64,000 nt of DNA from Ophiobolus disseminans. Lineage: Eukaryota; Ascomycota; Dothideomycetes; Pleosporales; Phaeosphaeriaceae. Positions 30,734 through 42,542 of the stretch are shown piece after piece. Every line of letters starts with the position of its first letter. Position 1 is the first letter of the stretch. The translations under genes and the position numbers were made by a program. Where the stretch lies: positions 159,766 through 223,765 of the forward strand of contig MU006218.1 in NCBI GenBank assembly GCA_010093685.1. The letters run 5' to 3'. The notes under the pieces were generated by a model, which worked only from the letters and a program-made list of their open reading frames with translations, ran no database searches and was not told where the DNA came from.

Positions 30734-32745
30734 TTAAGGTGCGGCAGCATCTGAAGTTGCTGGCGCAGACTCGGTGACAGTCAAGGCCTCGACAGAGGCC
30801 TCCACGCTCGCCTCGACTTCTGCCTTGACCGCAGGCGCATCCTTGCTGACCTCCTCCTCTGCATCAGCCATTGGCACGTCACCATTTGTGGCGATGGTGG
30901 ACTTGGTGTCAACGACGGGCTCGGCAGGTGCGTCGTCCTCCTTCGTCGCCTCCTCCTTGGTATCGACTGGCGATTCCTCCTTAACGGGCTCTGATTTCAC
31001 CTCCTCCTCGTGCTTGACACCGTTTGTTGCTGGCTCCGCGGCTGGAGTAGTGGTCGGTTCCGCATCAGCACTGGCGAGCGCGCCACCCCACTTAGTGAGC
31101 AAATCGTTCGAGCGCTGCTTGAAGTTGTACTCCTCCTCCTTTGGGATGGAGTTGAGCTTGATGATAGCCTTGAGCACTTTGTGGACCTTGGTCTTCTTGA
31201 TGACCTCGGCCTCGAGATCCTCGTGAGCCTCGAGCTGCTTAAGGTAGTCCGACATGTTTGCCATGTCCTCGTCCTTGGGCGCTTGGTCGCGCGACAGGAA
31301 ACCCTTCTGGAGGCGGTGGCGAAGGTAAAGGACCTGCTTCTCCCGCTTTTGTAGGCGCTCCTCCTCGGTCATTGGAGGCTCCTCAGGTTGAGGGGGTGTC
31401 TGCACATCTTCAGATGCCTTCTTCTTCGACTTCTTAGGCTTCGCTGCAGATGCATCCTTGGGCGGCTTGGTCGTCAACTTGAGCTTCGTCTTAGGAGTCT
31501 TTGCAGGCTGTTAGCGGGTTAGTGGTCGCAAAACACAGAGCACTTGGAAAACGTACCTTCTCGTTTTGGCCATCGCTGTCGTCCTCCTTCTTGCGCTTCT
31601 TTGAGGCCTTTGCCTTCTTTGCAGACGGGGCAGCGGTGCCATCAGCAGCGTCCTCCATCTCGACATCCTCCGAATCAGCAGCAGCTGTGCTTTTGCGCTT
31701 GGCGGACTTTTCAGCTTTGTCGGCCTTTTCCTTCTCCTTCTGTTCGCGCTGCTCGACGTCTTGCAGCATGGCAGCCTCGTGGTTAGCAAGGACTTGCTTG
31801 AAGTGTGCCAGTTCATGACCCTCGGCCGCGGTTTGATATGCCTCCCACAGGGCCTTGTTCTTCTTTCCTTGTTTACCGGTTTCGACGTCCTTTTGCACAT
31901 CTTCGAGGCTGAAGTCGAGGAGCTCCGTGTTGACTTGCCATGCGCTGGGTATGAGTTAGCTGGTGTGATTAGACGCAGTCTCGCACGAAAGTACTCACAA
32001 TTCGTTGGTACCCAAAAACATGACGGGATACCGTCGATCCTTCGCATTCTTGCCGCCCTCCAGGAAGTCCTCGCGATATGTGCCATCGATACGCTTAGCG
32101 CTGACAGGGCGCTTGCTGAGAAGCGACTCGGGAAGCATCTCTTCATCGCAGATGATGATCGGCCAGGGCTGATATCCGCGCATCGCGACCATGTACATCT
32201 CGCCAGGCGACACGTTGAGACGAAGCTCGGGTGCCTTCTTCTTTCCCTTGGCTGGTGTCTTCTTCTTGTGTTCTGGTACGCCAGCTCCCGACTTCCGCTT
32301 GCCATTGAGCTTCTTGGTGGCTGGGGTGCCATTCGTCGTGGCTGCGTCGATAGCTGCGGCGGTATCTGTGAGGCATAGTAAGCATGTATCCAAGAGCACT
32401 AGGACTTTCAGGCCAACGTATGACTGCCTGAGCTTGACTCACCTGCATCCTCACCAGCCGCCTCAGTCTCTGGCTGCGCGTCGGCAGTGACGTCGTTTTG
32501 CGCGACGGACTCCTCTTGAGCGTGGTCGACCTTGGGAACTAGGTGGTCATCCCGTTAGCTTCGTATGCACATGCGTGCGCACAACGTCACTTACCTTCAG
32601 CGACACCCTCGGTGGCTATAATTCCGCCCTCGGTCGGCTTAGCCTCAGCGACGGCAGGCTGTGCGACAGCGTCTTCAGAACGCGTAGGCTCCTCGACAGG
32701 CTTGGTGGTATCCGCGACAGCGGGTGAGTTCGACTCGTCGGCCAT
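30734..32745 (-). CDS. PWWP-domain chromatin protein
   Basis: Five exons: 32595-32745, 32443-32538, 31999-32365, 31557-31944 and 30734-31507; 591 residues. The PWWP domain lies in exons 3-4: PGEMYMVAMRGYQPWPIIICD, with the PWWP core as QPWP, and then YPVMFLGTNEFAWQ completing the barrel. A charged Lys/Glu region with coiled-coil character follows. Further on, HRLQKGFL through KVLKAIIKLNSIP to LLTKWG resembles the LEDGF/TFIIS-N-like helical bundle. The ends are acidic and low complexity. PWWP domains read H3K36 methylation, and this layout (PWWP plus helical bundle) is that of fungal chromatin adaptors. Which complex it serves cannot be told. Confidence 0.83.
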
Positions 32746-35451
32746 TGTGCGTGTCGTGCTTATGTGGCACGGGGTGGTGTCGACGCGTAAGGGAGGCAGG
32801 AGGTCGCGATATACCTCGTCGAGATGTCAGGCGCAATGGCAATGACGCGTGGTTGATGAGTGGCCGTGGGTGTTGATGGTGTGGGAGGCGAGGTGGTTGG
32901 GGAGTGATGTGGGGGAGATGAGAAGGCAATGAGCTTGGGAGGCTCCTCTAGAAAAATCCGCAGCCCTGAGCGCCAAGCCCGTTCCAATGACCAAACTCTT
33001 GCCACCAAATCACGAGTCTAGATAGCCTCGACAATTCCGAGGGTGTTCACCCGACTTACTAGCACCTCCGATTTCTATTTGCTGGCCTTGCAGCTGCCGT
33101 GCGTCGTGTTTGTGATGTTGTTCCTGCTATCGGTGCGTTGAGTTGGCGCGCAGAGTTTAGGTCCGTGCTTCTGAGTACAGAACGGTCGCCCTCTGGTCGT
33201 CCCCTCCGATGCGAGCTGACCTTCCAAGTCCTTGACACAATCCGCGGTAGAAGATACCTTCAGCACCTTGCGGGTGATAGCTATAAGCCTGTCTTTCTTA
33301 CTTTGTGTCGACACAAGACGTGCCGAAGGCGGTTCGTCGGGGTGGAGACGCCAATTGCGACCTGGACTGCGCTTTGAGGCAAGAGCAGCGCGATCTGATG
33401 GAGAAGGCAACGCGAGCTTGAAGCGCTTCGTCCTGAAGAGTATTCGGATCGATTTTTGTTCTGCGTCTGAGCTGCCAGATTAGCCTCGTGATTCTCGTGT
33501 TTGACCGAAGCGAGCACCAAGTCAGTGGACGGTTGCGTGGCAACTAGTGACATCGCTGAACGCGGGGTCGCGGGTATGCTTGTTGCAAGCTTGCCATGTA
33601 TTCGGATTCAGCTACTACGTTCTGATCAGCTCTTGCACTTGTATCGCCGAACAAGATACTTGAGAACTCACTGTACTCTATCTTACAAGATCTTGCAAAC
33701 GCAAATCTCATCAACCAGCTCCACAAGTCGGTATCCCTAGTTTCGCAACAACTTCTGAGCTGCGATGCAACATTGCCATGCGTTGCCTCGTTCCCAGCAC
33801 CCACAAAGCCACGCGAAGGCCCTCCAGCACCCACTACCTGCATGGCGCGGATCGTGTGCAATGAGCTCCTCCATAAGTGGCAGCTGGTCACCAGTGAGAT
33901 CCGCGCAAGTAAGCCAACTATTACCTTCGTTGAAGTGTCTTCACCGATCTTCCACTGTTTGTTTTCCAAAGCGCCACCCGGCGAGTGCTTTGTCAGATAA
34001 AGTCCTTACATCTCGAATCCGTAGCGGTGGCGCATGACAGCCCTTTGGTCGCAGCATCTCGCCGCCAACAACGCTACAATAATTTTAGATACACCTGGGA
34101 ACCATAGAGTCCAGCTGCCTGAAGAGCTTCCAGATATCCACTTTGTCATGGTAGACGGGAATGTGTAACAGGAGTGATTCCATGATAAATCTTGCAATCA
34201 GAACAGCTCGCGCATAATCCTAGAATAATGCCAGAAGGAGTGTTGATCCTGGAGCACGGTAGGAGCAGCCACCGCCATTCTATTCACGTAGCTGTAATTG
34301 AGATCATAAAACGGAATGGGAATGAAAACTGCAAGGTCGAATATGCCCACACAATCCTGGTGTCTTTACACTTTCGGGCGTGTAACAATGGTCGCACTTA
34401 ATGCCGCCAATAGCATCGCTATTGATAAGCCGTTATGTCCCAACTCTTGCTCATAGGAAGTGCTAGACGGTTTCAGTGTCTACATCTGCATCTTATCCAC
34501 GTGTCAGACTTTCGTTCCGATTAGGAAGGCTCATGGCCTCGCAGAATCTGCGATGTCGTTCCGCAACGCATTTGGGCGCAGCATGTTCCGAAGTAGACGA
34601 TCTGCGTCTTGCTCAAGTTGTATACTCCCGGCGTGATTCGCACTGTTGACGGTAATCGCAGCTCCCGTGTCGCTGTACTCTAACAATGTCGCTCATCGTC
34701 CAATTCTCGTTGCTCTTTGTCGTCCACTGGTATCATGTTTCCCAACATATTGACAATCTCGCGAAGACTCGTATCCAGCGCCCGTACCCTCTAGTATCAG
34801 TTGCCATTCTTTTGGTGGTCATCTCTTGTTGCGTGTGTCAGAGCGAACCGATAGACGGCGGCCGAGGGGTAGCGGAGCGGAGGACACGCCATGGCGGCAT
34901 GGTATGGCGACGATGGGTTCGACCTTTCGAGTGAAGTTGCGAATAGTTCTGCGCGGGCAATATGCGATGTGGTTGGAGGCTGTTGTGGTTGAAGTCTAGA
35001 AGAGGGCCAGCATTTGAGGTTCGGCGGTTGTCGTCTTGGCATTTTTGACTGTGGCTCATATACGTGGAGCATTGAACCGAGACCCCACCAGTGCAGACAT
35101 TCTTCTGATGCGGAAAGTGTGTGCCGTGAATTGATATAACGAAATGTTATTTGTTTCTGCCTCAAGTTTAAATTGTGAAGGAAAATATATCTCGTCATAG
35201 TCCTCAATTCCTGCGTTGTGAGCGATGAGGATGGTGATAGATACCATTGCGCCATGGCGGAGCGCAGATCGCCCTTTCTGAGGCCGTCTGCTATCCTGAA
35301 ACAATTTGCGTGCTTGTTCCATTACCTTGCAATTACACGCCGTTGACAGGGTTTGCGCATGTATTCACCTAGCGTGGGGAGCACAAGCAGCTACAATTTC
35401 TTAGCAGAGCCTATTGCACAGAGCGCAACATCAAAGCTCTTCCACCAAAAC
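32746..35451. other. Long gene-poor stretch
   Basis: About 2.7 kb without a recognised gene. Open frames include a plus-strand one without ATG over about 33625-34001, a minus-strand one at 33544-33969, and minus-strand ones at 34797-35322. None has a known motif or convincing splice sites. It could contain a long non-coding RNA, a decayed gene, or a divergent orphan. Confidence 0.4.
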
Positions 35452-35997
35452 ATGGCGACCGAAACACCCGCTACCAACGGCACATCAAATAGCGATTACC
35501 AGTCCTTATGGGCGAACAAATATCGCGGTGTATGGTGCACCCCATCTTTCACGCCCACCGTCAACTAACAAACACAGGCGACCGTAGAAGATCTCGATCC
35601 ACCACCTGCCCTCTCCGTCAAGCCCACTGACCCCATATCATGGGCACTTATGAGCGGCCTTGAGCGCGACTACACCCACCTCACCGTTACCTCGCAAGAA
35701 ACGCGCGCACTACTCGGCTACATCAGCATTCCGCGCCTTCAAGAGCTACTCAAAGAGGGCAAAGTCAAGGACAGCGACCCGGTCGAGGCAGCCATGCACA
35801 AGTTCCAACGGCGCGGTAGACGCTACAAGGTCATTACCACCGAGACCACGCTGGAGGAGCTAGAGGAGTTCTTCAGTGGAGGGGTGGATGGAAGTGGGAA
35901 GCAGGAGTTTGCGGTCGTGACAGATGCGAGTCGGAAGTTTGTGCTCGGTGTCGCTACACGGGGTGATCTGGAAAGCTTCATCAAGAGGAGAGCATAA
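35452..35997 (+). CDS. CBS-domain protein
   Basis: Exons 35452-35529 and 35578-35997, intron 48 bases; 165 residues. Two sequence blocks fit a pair of CBS motifs: around TSQETRALLGYISIPRLQELL and, near the C-terminus, EEFFSGG...EFAVVTDASRKFVLGVATRGDLESFI. CBS pairs bind adenosyl compounds and regulate partner proteins. The ATG at 35452 was chosen by context (aacATGGCG); an in-frame ATG at 35359 would add 31 residues. The donor at 35530 keeps phase 0. The protein is short, so it probably consists of the CBS module alone. Confidence 0.72.
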
Positions 35998-36477
35998 GCG
36001 GTAGAAAAGCAGGTGGGTTGCGAGGGTTTGGGACTGCATTGCCTGGGCGTTCACTGGGATACCTCTTGGGACGGTTCATGGAGGCTTGATTCAACATACC
36101 CTCCTCAGCAGTACTCCAAGTTCGAGAATTTGCAAACAATATCATATAATATTAAAGCACTTGTGGTGCAACTCAACTTATTTTTAGCCCTCATACTTCA
36201 CTTGTACTACCCAATTTGACACAGTATATGAATCGAACTTTCAACACGTCTAGTTCACAACATTGAGCCTTCGGAACATGGCCCGAATCCTTCTGGCACC
36301 AACGGACCCGCACAAGCGTCATCGGACTTGGCACGGCCCTTCCCTCAGCCCTACCCTCAACCATTTCCGAAGCAGTGTTTCTTAGGCTCCCCGCATGCCG
36401 ATCTCAGGCTCCGCCGCCCATTGATTTTTAATTGAGAAGGCGAACAATCTTCGAGACATCTTCCGAGTGTCGCTGGC
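35998..36477. other. Intergenic
   Basis: 480 bases; 3' UTR of the CBS gene and promoter of the phosphatase gene. Confidence 0.5.
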
Positions 36478-37736
36478 ATGGTCGCGCCTTCCCTCTTCTT
36501 GCGCAGTCCCTCCTCCGCCATTCTATCACAAGCATGGCGAACTGTACAGTTCCGACCAACACTTTTGCTCTCACAACAGTCGAGATGCTATGCTCGAAAG
36601 ACACAAGAGCCACGTGCAGGCAAAACCACACCCATACCCGATGATGCGAACCCGCCGAACCCGAAGACGAAACCGCCCTTTTACTTCGAAGCCGGGTATG
36701 CGCTGTTCGCAAAACGACCCTCAAGACCCTTCCCTCCGCCATTTCATTCCCAGCCCTCCACGAGCTTTTCAGAGCCTCTGAGTACCCACAATAAAAGCAG
36801 AGACCGGAGACCGACTGTCAATGGTCAGATGATCAGAGGGGTCACGAATGGTGACGATGCTGTACTTGTCAGTGATTACTTCATCGGTGCGAATGACGGT
36901 GTAGGAGCCTGGGCAGCGAGAGAGAAGGGACATGCTGCGTGAGTATCTCACACCAACACATGATCCAGACGAGGACTGACATATATTAAAGTCTATGGTC
37001 CCGCCTAATCCTCCACTTCTGGGCCCTCGAAACCGAGCACGCGACCTACTCCCCCACCTCCCAGCCAGACCCGGTCGCCTACCTCCAGTCCGCATACGAG
37101 CTCACGAAGCAAGCCACATCCGAACCAAACGAATGGCACGGCACTACAACAGCGTGCGGCGCACTCTTGAGCTCAGACAATGAAACACCCAACCACCCCG
37201 TCCTATACGTTACACAACTCGGCGATTCGCAAATCTTAGTCATACGCCCAAGCAGCAAGGAAGTAATATTCAAAACCCAAGAGCAATGGCACTGGTTCGA
37301 CTGTCCGCGCCAACTCGGGACTAACAGCCCCGACACGCCAAACGAGAATGCAGTCATGGACCGCATCGAGCTACAAGAAGAAGACATCGTGATCGCCATG
37401 ACAGACGGGGTGGTAGATAATCTCTGGGAGCACGAAATCGTATCCAACGTCCTTGAGAACATGGAGAAGTGGCACAGCACCACTAAAGAGCCTGAACAAC
37501 GAACCTACGCAGACGGAATGCAGTTCGTGGCGCAACAGCTCGTGCATGCGGCGCGCACGATTGCTGAGGATCCGTTCGCCGAGAGCCCGTATATGGAGAA
37601 GGCGATTGACGAGGGCTTATCTATTGAAGGAGGTATGTAGGATGTGGCTATGGCGTGGAGCGCCGCTAACAATGCATTAGGAAAGCTGGACGATATCAGC
37701 GTCGTAGCTGCCCAGTGTAGACGACGTGATGGGTGA
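36478..37736 (+). CDS. ptc7: Mitochondrial PP2C-type phosphatase (Ptc7-like)
   Basis: Exons 36478-36938, 36992-37632 and 37681-37736; 385 residues. The first ~40 residues are rich in Arg, Ser and Leu and lack acidic residues, ending near RCYARK, a typical mitochondrial presequence. The PP2C core has SDYFIGANDGVGAW (metal-binding Asp in NDGVG), VTQLGDSQILVI, then AMTDGVVDNLW and, at the end, LDDISVV (the last metal-binding Asp). Ptc7 dephosphorylates mitochondrial proteins, including enzymes of coenzyme Q synthesis in yeast. The third exon is only 56 bases but is needed to supply the DD metal-binding motif, which supports the model. Confidence 0.85.
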
Positions 37737-38460
37737 TATTGCAGAGGCACTTGAACTGCTCTATCACACGGTCTCACATGCGACGCACACACCTCCCAAT
37801 TGGAGGTTTCCTACAATAGCTAGACCCCGGAGGCCCAGCAATGGGGATTCCATCGGCACACCATACGCTCAACATCAAGGGCCGCATCCAAGTCGATCAA
37901 GCCACTACGTTGAGCCCGGACTGTACTCGGACATCGCATTGTTCATTATGAAGAACTGTAGCAGACATGTACCACAACATCGAGACTACGAGGAAGACTT
38001 TCCGCCGTTAGTAAAGTCTGGGGAATTACCAAGAAGATGGCAACAATGCTGCAGGAAAGGCAAGAAGCAGCAGAGGCAGCGGAGACCGGAAGTCGCGCGA
38101 ACGGCCTCACAAGGTCCGTATCATGGCTGGCATAATGCCATTTCTATTGAGGATGTCTATTTACTGTATGACCACCTAGATTTGATATCTACAAGTTTCG
38201 CCGAAACCTTTCGGCGCTGAAGCTTTCGGCTTTGGGACTAGAAGGTTCTCGAGTCGGATGTCGCTTGGGCAGAGTTGGTGGTGGGCTAATGGCTGGCCGC
38301 TGCGGATCCGCAATGGCATGGGTCATTTCAGAATCACAGCGAGTCTGTACCCTAAATATTCCTTGCTCAGAGCTGGGCTTGAGTAGCTGCATGACCCATG
38401 ACCTGCCTGTCGTGCAATTTCTGAGGTGCTCAAATACAAACCTAACCCTTAATGATTGCT
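37737..38460. other. Convergent intergenic region
   Basis: 724 bases between facing stop codons. A plus-strand frame at 37726-38220 overlaps the end of the phosphatase and has no recognisable features, so it is more likely 3' UTR than a gene. Confidence 0.4.
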
Positions 38461-39858
38461 TCAAGCTGGTGATTCAGATGGAGATCGCGTGATTCTGCGC
38501 CTTGTTCGGCCAGACCTGCTAGGTGACCTTGAGCGGCTCATACTGACCGTGAGCTTGCGTTTCTTCTCAGCATGCGAGTCGTCCTCAGATGATGAATGCC
38601 TGCGTCGGCGCTCCCTGGGTGGACTGCGTGAACTGCTTGGGGATCTTCGACGACGACGCGGTGGTGTGCGCGACCTGGGCGGTGGTGAGCTCGACTTGTC
38701 TTTGGCTTTAGGGGTAACGGATAGCGAGGTCTCCTTGCGTAACCTTCTGCTGTCATGGCTCGGAGACCACGACCTGTCTCTCCTCCGTCGAGGTTGTGGC
38801 GATCTCGACCCCAGAGAAGGCGAGCGGCGGGTGCGGCGTGGTGGCGGCGAAGGTGATCGATCAGATGACGGCGATCTTCGAGCTCGTCGGCGTGGTGGAG
38901 TTCGTGAATGTGAGCGATCTGATGATGGTGAGCGTCGAGTGCGACGTGGTGGAGAAGCAGAACGACTGCCCGTTGGAGAGCGCCGGGGCTCGCGAGATCT
39001 GTCGCGGTGACCTCCTCGGCCACGCCCTCGTCCACCTCCAGGGATGTAGACGTCTCGCTCCCGGCGAGGTGGTGAGGGTCTCCGTCTTCTGTTCTCAGTG
39101 AGCCCATGATCTCTGTATGAAGGATTGTGAGGCTTACGGTGGTGATCGCGAATCCCGGCGTGATGGGCCACGGTCAAAGTCTCTACCGCGCCCTCTGCCC
39201 CTGCCTCCGCCTCCGCCTCCGCGATCTCCGCCTCTACGATCGTCCCCACGAAATCGTCCGCCGCGGCCGCGTTCGGGGCGTTCGGGACGACGTTCAGGAC
39301 GGTCGGGGCGGCTGGAGCGCTCCTCGTTTCGAAACGAGTCGATCATGTCGTTTTGTTCCTTGCCTTCGCGTAGACGTTGCTCAGCAGCAGCTTTGGAGAG
39401 CTATACAATGTGTTAGAAGTGCCAAACATGTTTCAACTAGCCATCTCACCTGTTCTTGTTGCAACTCAAGCTTCTTCGCTTCTAGTAATTCTCGCGGCAC
39501 GCCCACTGGACTGTCCTGCGCACTCAGCATGAGATCCCATAGCTCCTTACAGAACGCTGGTGTCTCCTTATTGAGGAAGCCGGTGAGTTGGATCTGTATC
39601 TCTTTGATCCTGGGCTGTTCCAGGTTAGCGAAGCACGCATGGGTTGGGAGAGGGCCGTCTGACGAATTGGTTCTGCTCGACCAGGTTGTAGCACGTCTCA
39701 ACCACGATGTCGTCTTCGTCGCCGAGGATCGTGGTGATCTTGTTTGCGATCCACTTCTTCATCAAGTCAATGTTGACCTTCTTGATGTCAACTTTCTTGT
39801 CGAACTCAGGTGGGAACTTGGTTGCCTTGAGGCGCTTCTGATCGATGCTCATCGCCAT
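38461..39858 (-). CDS. PWI-domain SR-rich splicing factor (SRRM1-like)
   Basis: Four exons: 39664-39858, 39450-39614, 39138-39400 and 38461-39088; 416 residues. The N-terminal part is a PWI domain (KFPPEFDKKVDIKKVNIDLMK, then KITTILGDEDDIV and IQIQLTGFL), which binds RNA. An Arg/Gly/Asp-rich stretch follows (RGRGRGRDFDRG), then about 200 residues of RS/SP repeats (RRSPSSDRS and the like). This layout is that of SRRM1/SRm160-type splicing coactivators in the nucleus. The donor at 39663 is GTCAGA. Intron 3 has two possible acceptors; a 25-base intron (to 39113) would be too short, so the CAG giving 49 bases (39089-39137) was used; both keep frame. Confidence 0.85.
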
Positions 39859-40566
39859 TTTGGCTATCTGGTGGACTTCTCAACTATGCGGAGGTGTCGA
39901 GGCGTGTGTGAGGTTGTCGAAGTGAAGTTTGAGAGGTTGGGAGCTCCAGCTTGCGGCTCGGCGGGTCGGGGTTTGGACCCCGATTACGTCAGTTTCAGGT
40001 ACCCGATCTATGTTGCAGCCAACTACACTCAGCGATGGACACTGTACATCCTGCATCTCGTAAAATGCAGGCTGCGTCAAGTCAAGATGATAATACATAT
40101 TTATCACAATTTAACACAAGCGGCTGCAACGTCCACCGCGAACCATTACTCAGCTCTATGGTTTCAAGAGCACTCACCCTTGAACATGGCGATACCTCAG
40201 ATTCTCGTTTCAAGACGAACACTGGTCAAACGCGTCCTTTTGCCAACCGATCGCTGAAGTAGATTCTGTATCGCAGTATCGCAATGTCTGCAATGTCCGA
40301 ACCAGTAGCAGCTACCTTACGCAGCGCTTTGGCACGTACGCACTTGCCAGAACTCGACCTCCTGAGGTAAGGGCCACCACAATCAGCTGCTAGCCTGACT
40401 ATGGCTTCCTCTCGAATGGCAAAGTCGGATGTTCACTTATCTATCCTACAACCATCTTCCATCTCTTGATCACCACATCACATTCCCATCATCACATCCA
40501 CCCCATTTGTTTCTGTCCACCATTGCTTCTTCCACACTTTTCCGTTCTATAACCAATCTATTCTTC
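39859..40566. promoter_or_regulatory. Divergent intergenic region
   Basis: 708 bases between two divergent start codons. No other gene is seen; a plus-strand frame at 39951-40262 has no recognisable content. Confidence 0.4.
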
Positions 40567-41435
40567 ATGACTGATACCCTTGCAATCGAGGAAGTTCCCG
40601 CCGCGGAGCCCATAATCGAGGAAGCCCCCGCTGCCGAGGCCATAGTCGAGGAACTTGAGGCACTCGTCGAGAAAGTGGAAGACGTGATCGAAGAGATTCT
40701 CGGAGACCCAGAAGCACCCATCCCGGAGACTGACCCTGCAGTCGAAGATCTTCCTGTCGATGAGCCTCCAGTTGAAGTGCCAGGAGCATTTGTCGAAGAA
40801 CCAGAGGTACCCATCGACGAGCCAGAAGTCCCGACCATAACTACAGACCCACCTCTCGATGAGCCTCTAGCAGCTGTTGGTCCCGACGTGCCAATCACTG
40901 AGCCAACATCCCAAGAACTCGCAGATGCCATTGCAGCACAAGACCCCGAAGCAGTCACACTCCTCGAGACCGAACAAGCCATCGAGCGCGAGATAGGCGC
41001 ACCCGAGGCACCTTCGGCCACTATCCCCGAGCCTCCGTCTGATGTCGCCAGCCTTCCAACAGCTCCTGTCGCGCCTGCCGTACCGCCCACCAATGGGATT
41101 CCGGTGGCCACCAAAGGTCTCGGCGACGTCCCAACCGCCGCAACTATGCCAGTCCCCGCGCCCTCGATCGCACCTACAACCGGCGCCCCAAGCCTCGTGT
41201 AAGCCCTACCTTTCCCTCCAATCGACCTCAAACTAACCCCCACCACAGGTCCAAGAGGTCCCTCAAGCTCGGCGCCGCCAAAGTCACGCTCACGACCAAG
41301 ATCATACCTAAGGTCCTGTGGGCCGGCGTCCCCAAAGAGGCGGTCCCGCTGGTGACGTTGCTGCGCCACAAGAAGAAGGAAGGCGTGGATGTGAGCGAGT
41401 TGGTTTCGGTGTGTACGGCGGTACTTGGACAATGA
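40567..41435 (+). CDS. Acidic Pro/Glu-rich protein, unknown function
   Basis: Exons 40567-41198 and 41249-41435, intron 50 bases; 272 residues. The first ~200 residues are extremely rich in Glu, Pro, Ala, Val and Asp with imprecise repeats such as EEVPAAEP, EEAPAAEA and VDEPPVEV, and are probably disordered. The second exon changes character: a basic SKRSLKLGAAKVTL and a hydrophobic VPLVTLL segment. I do not recognise a family. There is no signal peptide. The start at 40567 was chosen because composition changes there; the frame is open about 46 codons upstream. The codon repeats make the opposite strand look open as well (40470-41432), which is a shadow. Confidence 0.65.
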
Positions 41436-41841
41436 AGGACGGGTGTTTTGGGATGGAAGGATGACCTAGATCCTACTGATATTGTTATTGCTATGGGGAT
41501 GTAGACCTATGATTCTTTAATGCAGACGGAGATCCGAGTTCAGTTCTTCTAGTAGAGAGTGGTGCTTCTCGTTGCGCGTCTTGATGGCATATGCGCTATT
41601 TCCTCGTGGTTCTCAATCCCAATGTGCCAGTTGCTTCATTCCCATGCACATCCACGTCTTCCTCCGCCCTACACACGACATCATCGTATCCCCCACCCTT
41701 ATCCATGTCATCATGCTATCCCCACGACATGCGCTCAAATCCCGACACTTCTCAGCTCAGTATAGTCATGCTTCTTGCCTCCTTCCCCCCTCTCGTTCTT
41801 ATTTCGTAATAATCAATACCTAACCCATCCCATCTTACTCC
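41436..41841. other. Convergent intergenic region
   Basis: 406 bases, pyrimidine-rich (C and T runs) on the plus strand between 41640 and 41840. No gene supported. Confidence 0.4.
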
Positions 41842-42277
41842 TCACCTTATCCCCATCCCCCCGCCCACCACGCCCGCAACATCCCTCCTCGCACCCTCCA
41901 ATCCCACACGTAACCGCCCCTCCTGATGCGCTTGCTTGACTTCGTAGTGGAGTTTTAGGAGCTCTTTTGCGCGCGTCAAGTCGATGTCGTCGTCGTTGGC
42001 GGCGGAGGCGGAGGTGGAGGCGTTATGTGCGGTCTGGGTTGAAGGGGATGTTTGCAGTTGGGATGGTGAGGATGAGGAAGAAGCGGATACGAGCGCGAGA
42101 GCTGCGGCTGGGGGCTGGAAGGGTGTTAGCTAGTTTGAAAGGTATGGGAGACATAGGGGATTTGAGGGTGGACGGGGGATGGGGTGGAAGGGGACGTACG
42201 CATGTACCCAGTGTAACAAGGTCTGAGAGTATGTTTGCGAGGAGCATTGGTTGTGGGGTGGGTTCGGAGGGTGCCAT
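41842..42277 (-). CDS. Small hypothetical protein
   Basis: Exons 42200-42277 and 41842-42114 with an 85-base intron ending CTAACACCCTTCCAG; 116 residues. The start MAPSEPTPQPMLLANILSDL is followed by a Ser/Ala/Thr-rich linker and a helix, DDIDLTRAKELLKLHYEV, ending Gly-rich. I do not recognise the family. The frame is supported by the good branch site and acceptor and by phase 0 at both ends; no single long ORF marks it. It diverges from the FAHD1-like gene over 265 bases. Confidence 0.55.
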
Positions 42278-42542
42278 TGTTTCTCTCGTGGACTTTGCGT
42301 GTTTGTGTTTTGTGGTTGACGGTTGATAGCTCGAGCGCGAATGTTTGGGTGACGGATGACGTCGTGCGGGTTGGTGCATGAGGTGCTGCATCGGGTGTGT
42401 TGCCGTAGCGTGTTTTTTTGGTGGGACATGGAGTCTACGTTGCTGATTGCGCGGGGTTTTTGTCGTGACTTCTTGTGCGCTTTTGAATTCACGATACTTC
42501 TTGAATATACTTAGTTTTGCATCTGAGGAGGTTTCGGTCAAC
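42278..42542. promoter_or_regulatory. Divergent promoter, small ORF / FAHD1-like gene
   Basis: 265 bases between divergent start codons; both promoters must be here. No specific element was identified. Confidence 0.45.

Noticed and set aside
34500..34690. Minus-strand open stretch reading LLRNMLRPNALRNDI
   Set aside because: About 50 codons with protein-like look but no start, no splice partner and no recognised family; too short to support.
37726..38220. A plus-strand ORF of 164 codons after the phosphatase
   Set aside because: It overlaps the end of the phosphatase coding region in another frame and shows no motif; it is probably 3' UTR.
39127..40257. A 376-codon plus-strand ORF opposite the PWI/SR gene
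   Set aside because: It covers exons and introns of the SRRM1-like gene on the other strand; the PWI domain and RS repeats are decisive for the minus strand.
40470..41432. A 320-codon minus-strand ORF opposite the acidic Pro/Glu gene
   Set aside because: It is the mirror of GAG/GAA/CCN-rich codons; its Ser/Gly/Thr-rich product has no features, and the plus-strand model has a good intron and coherent composition change.
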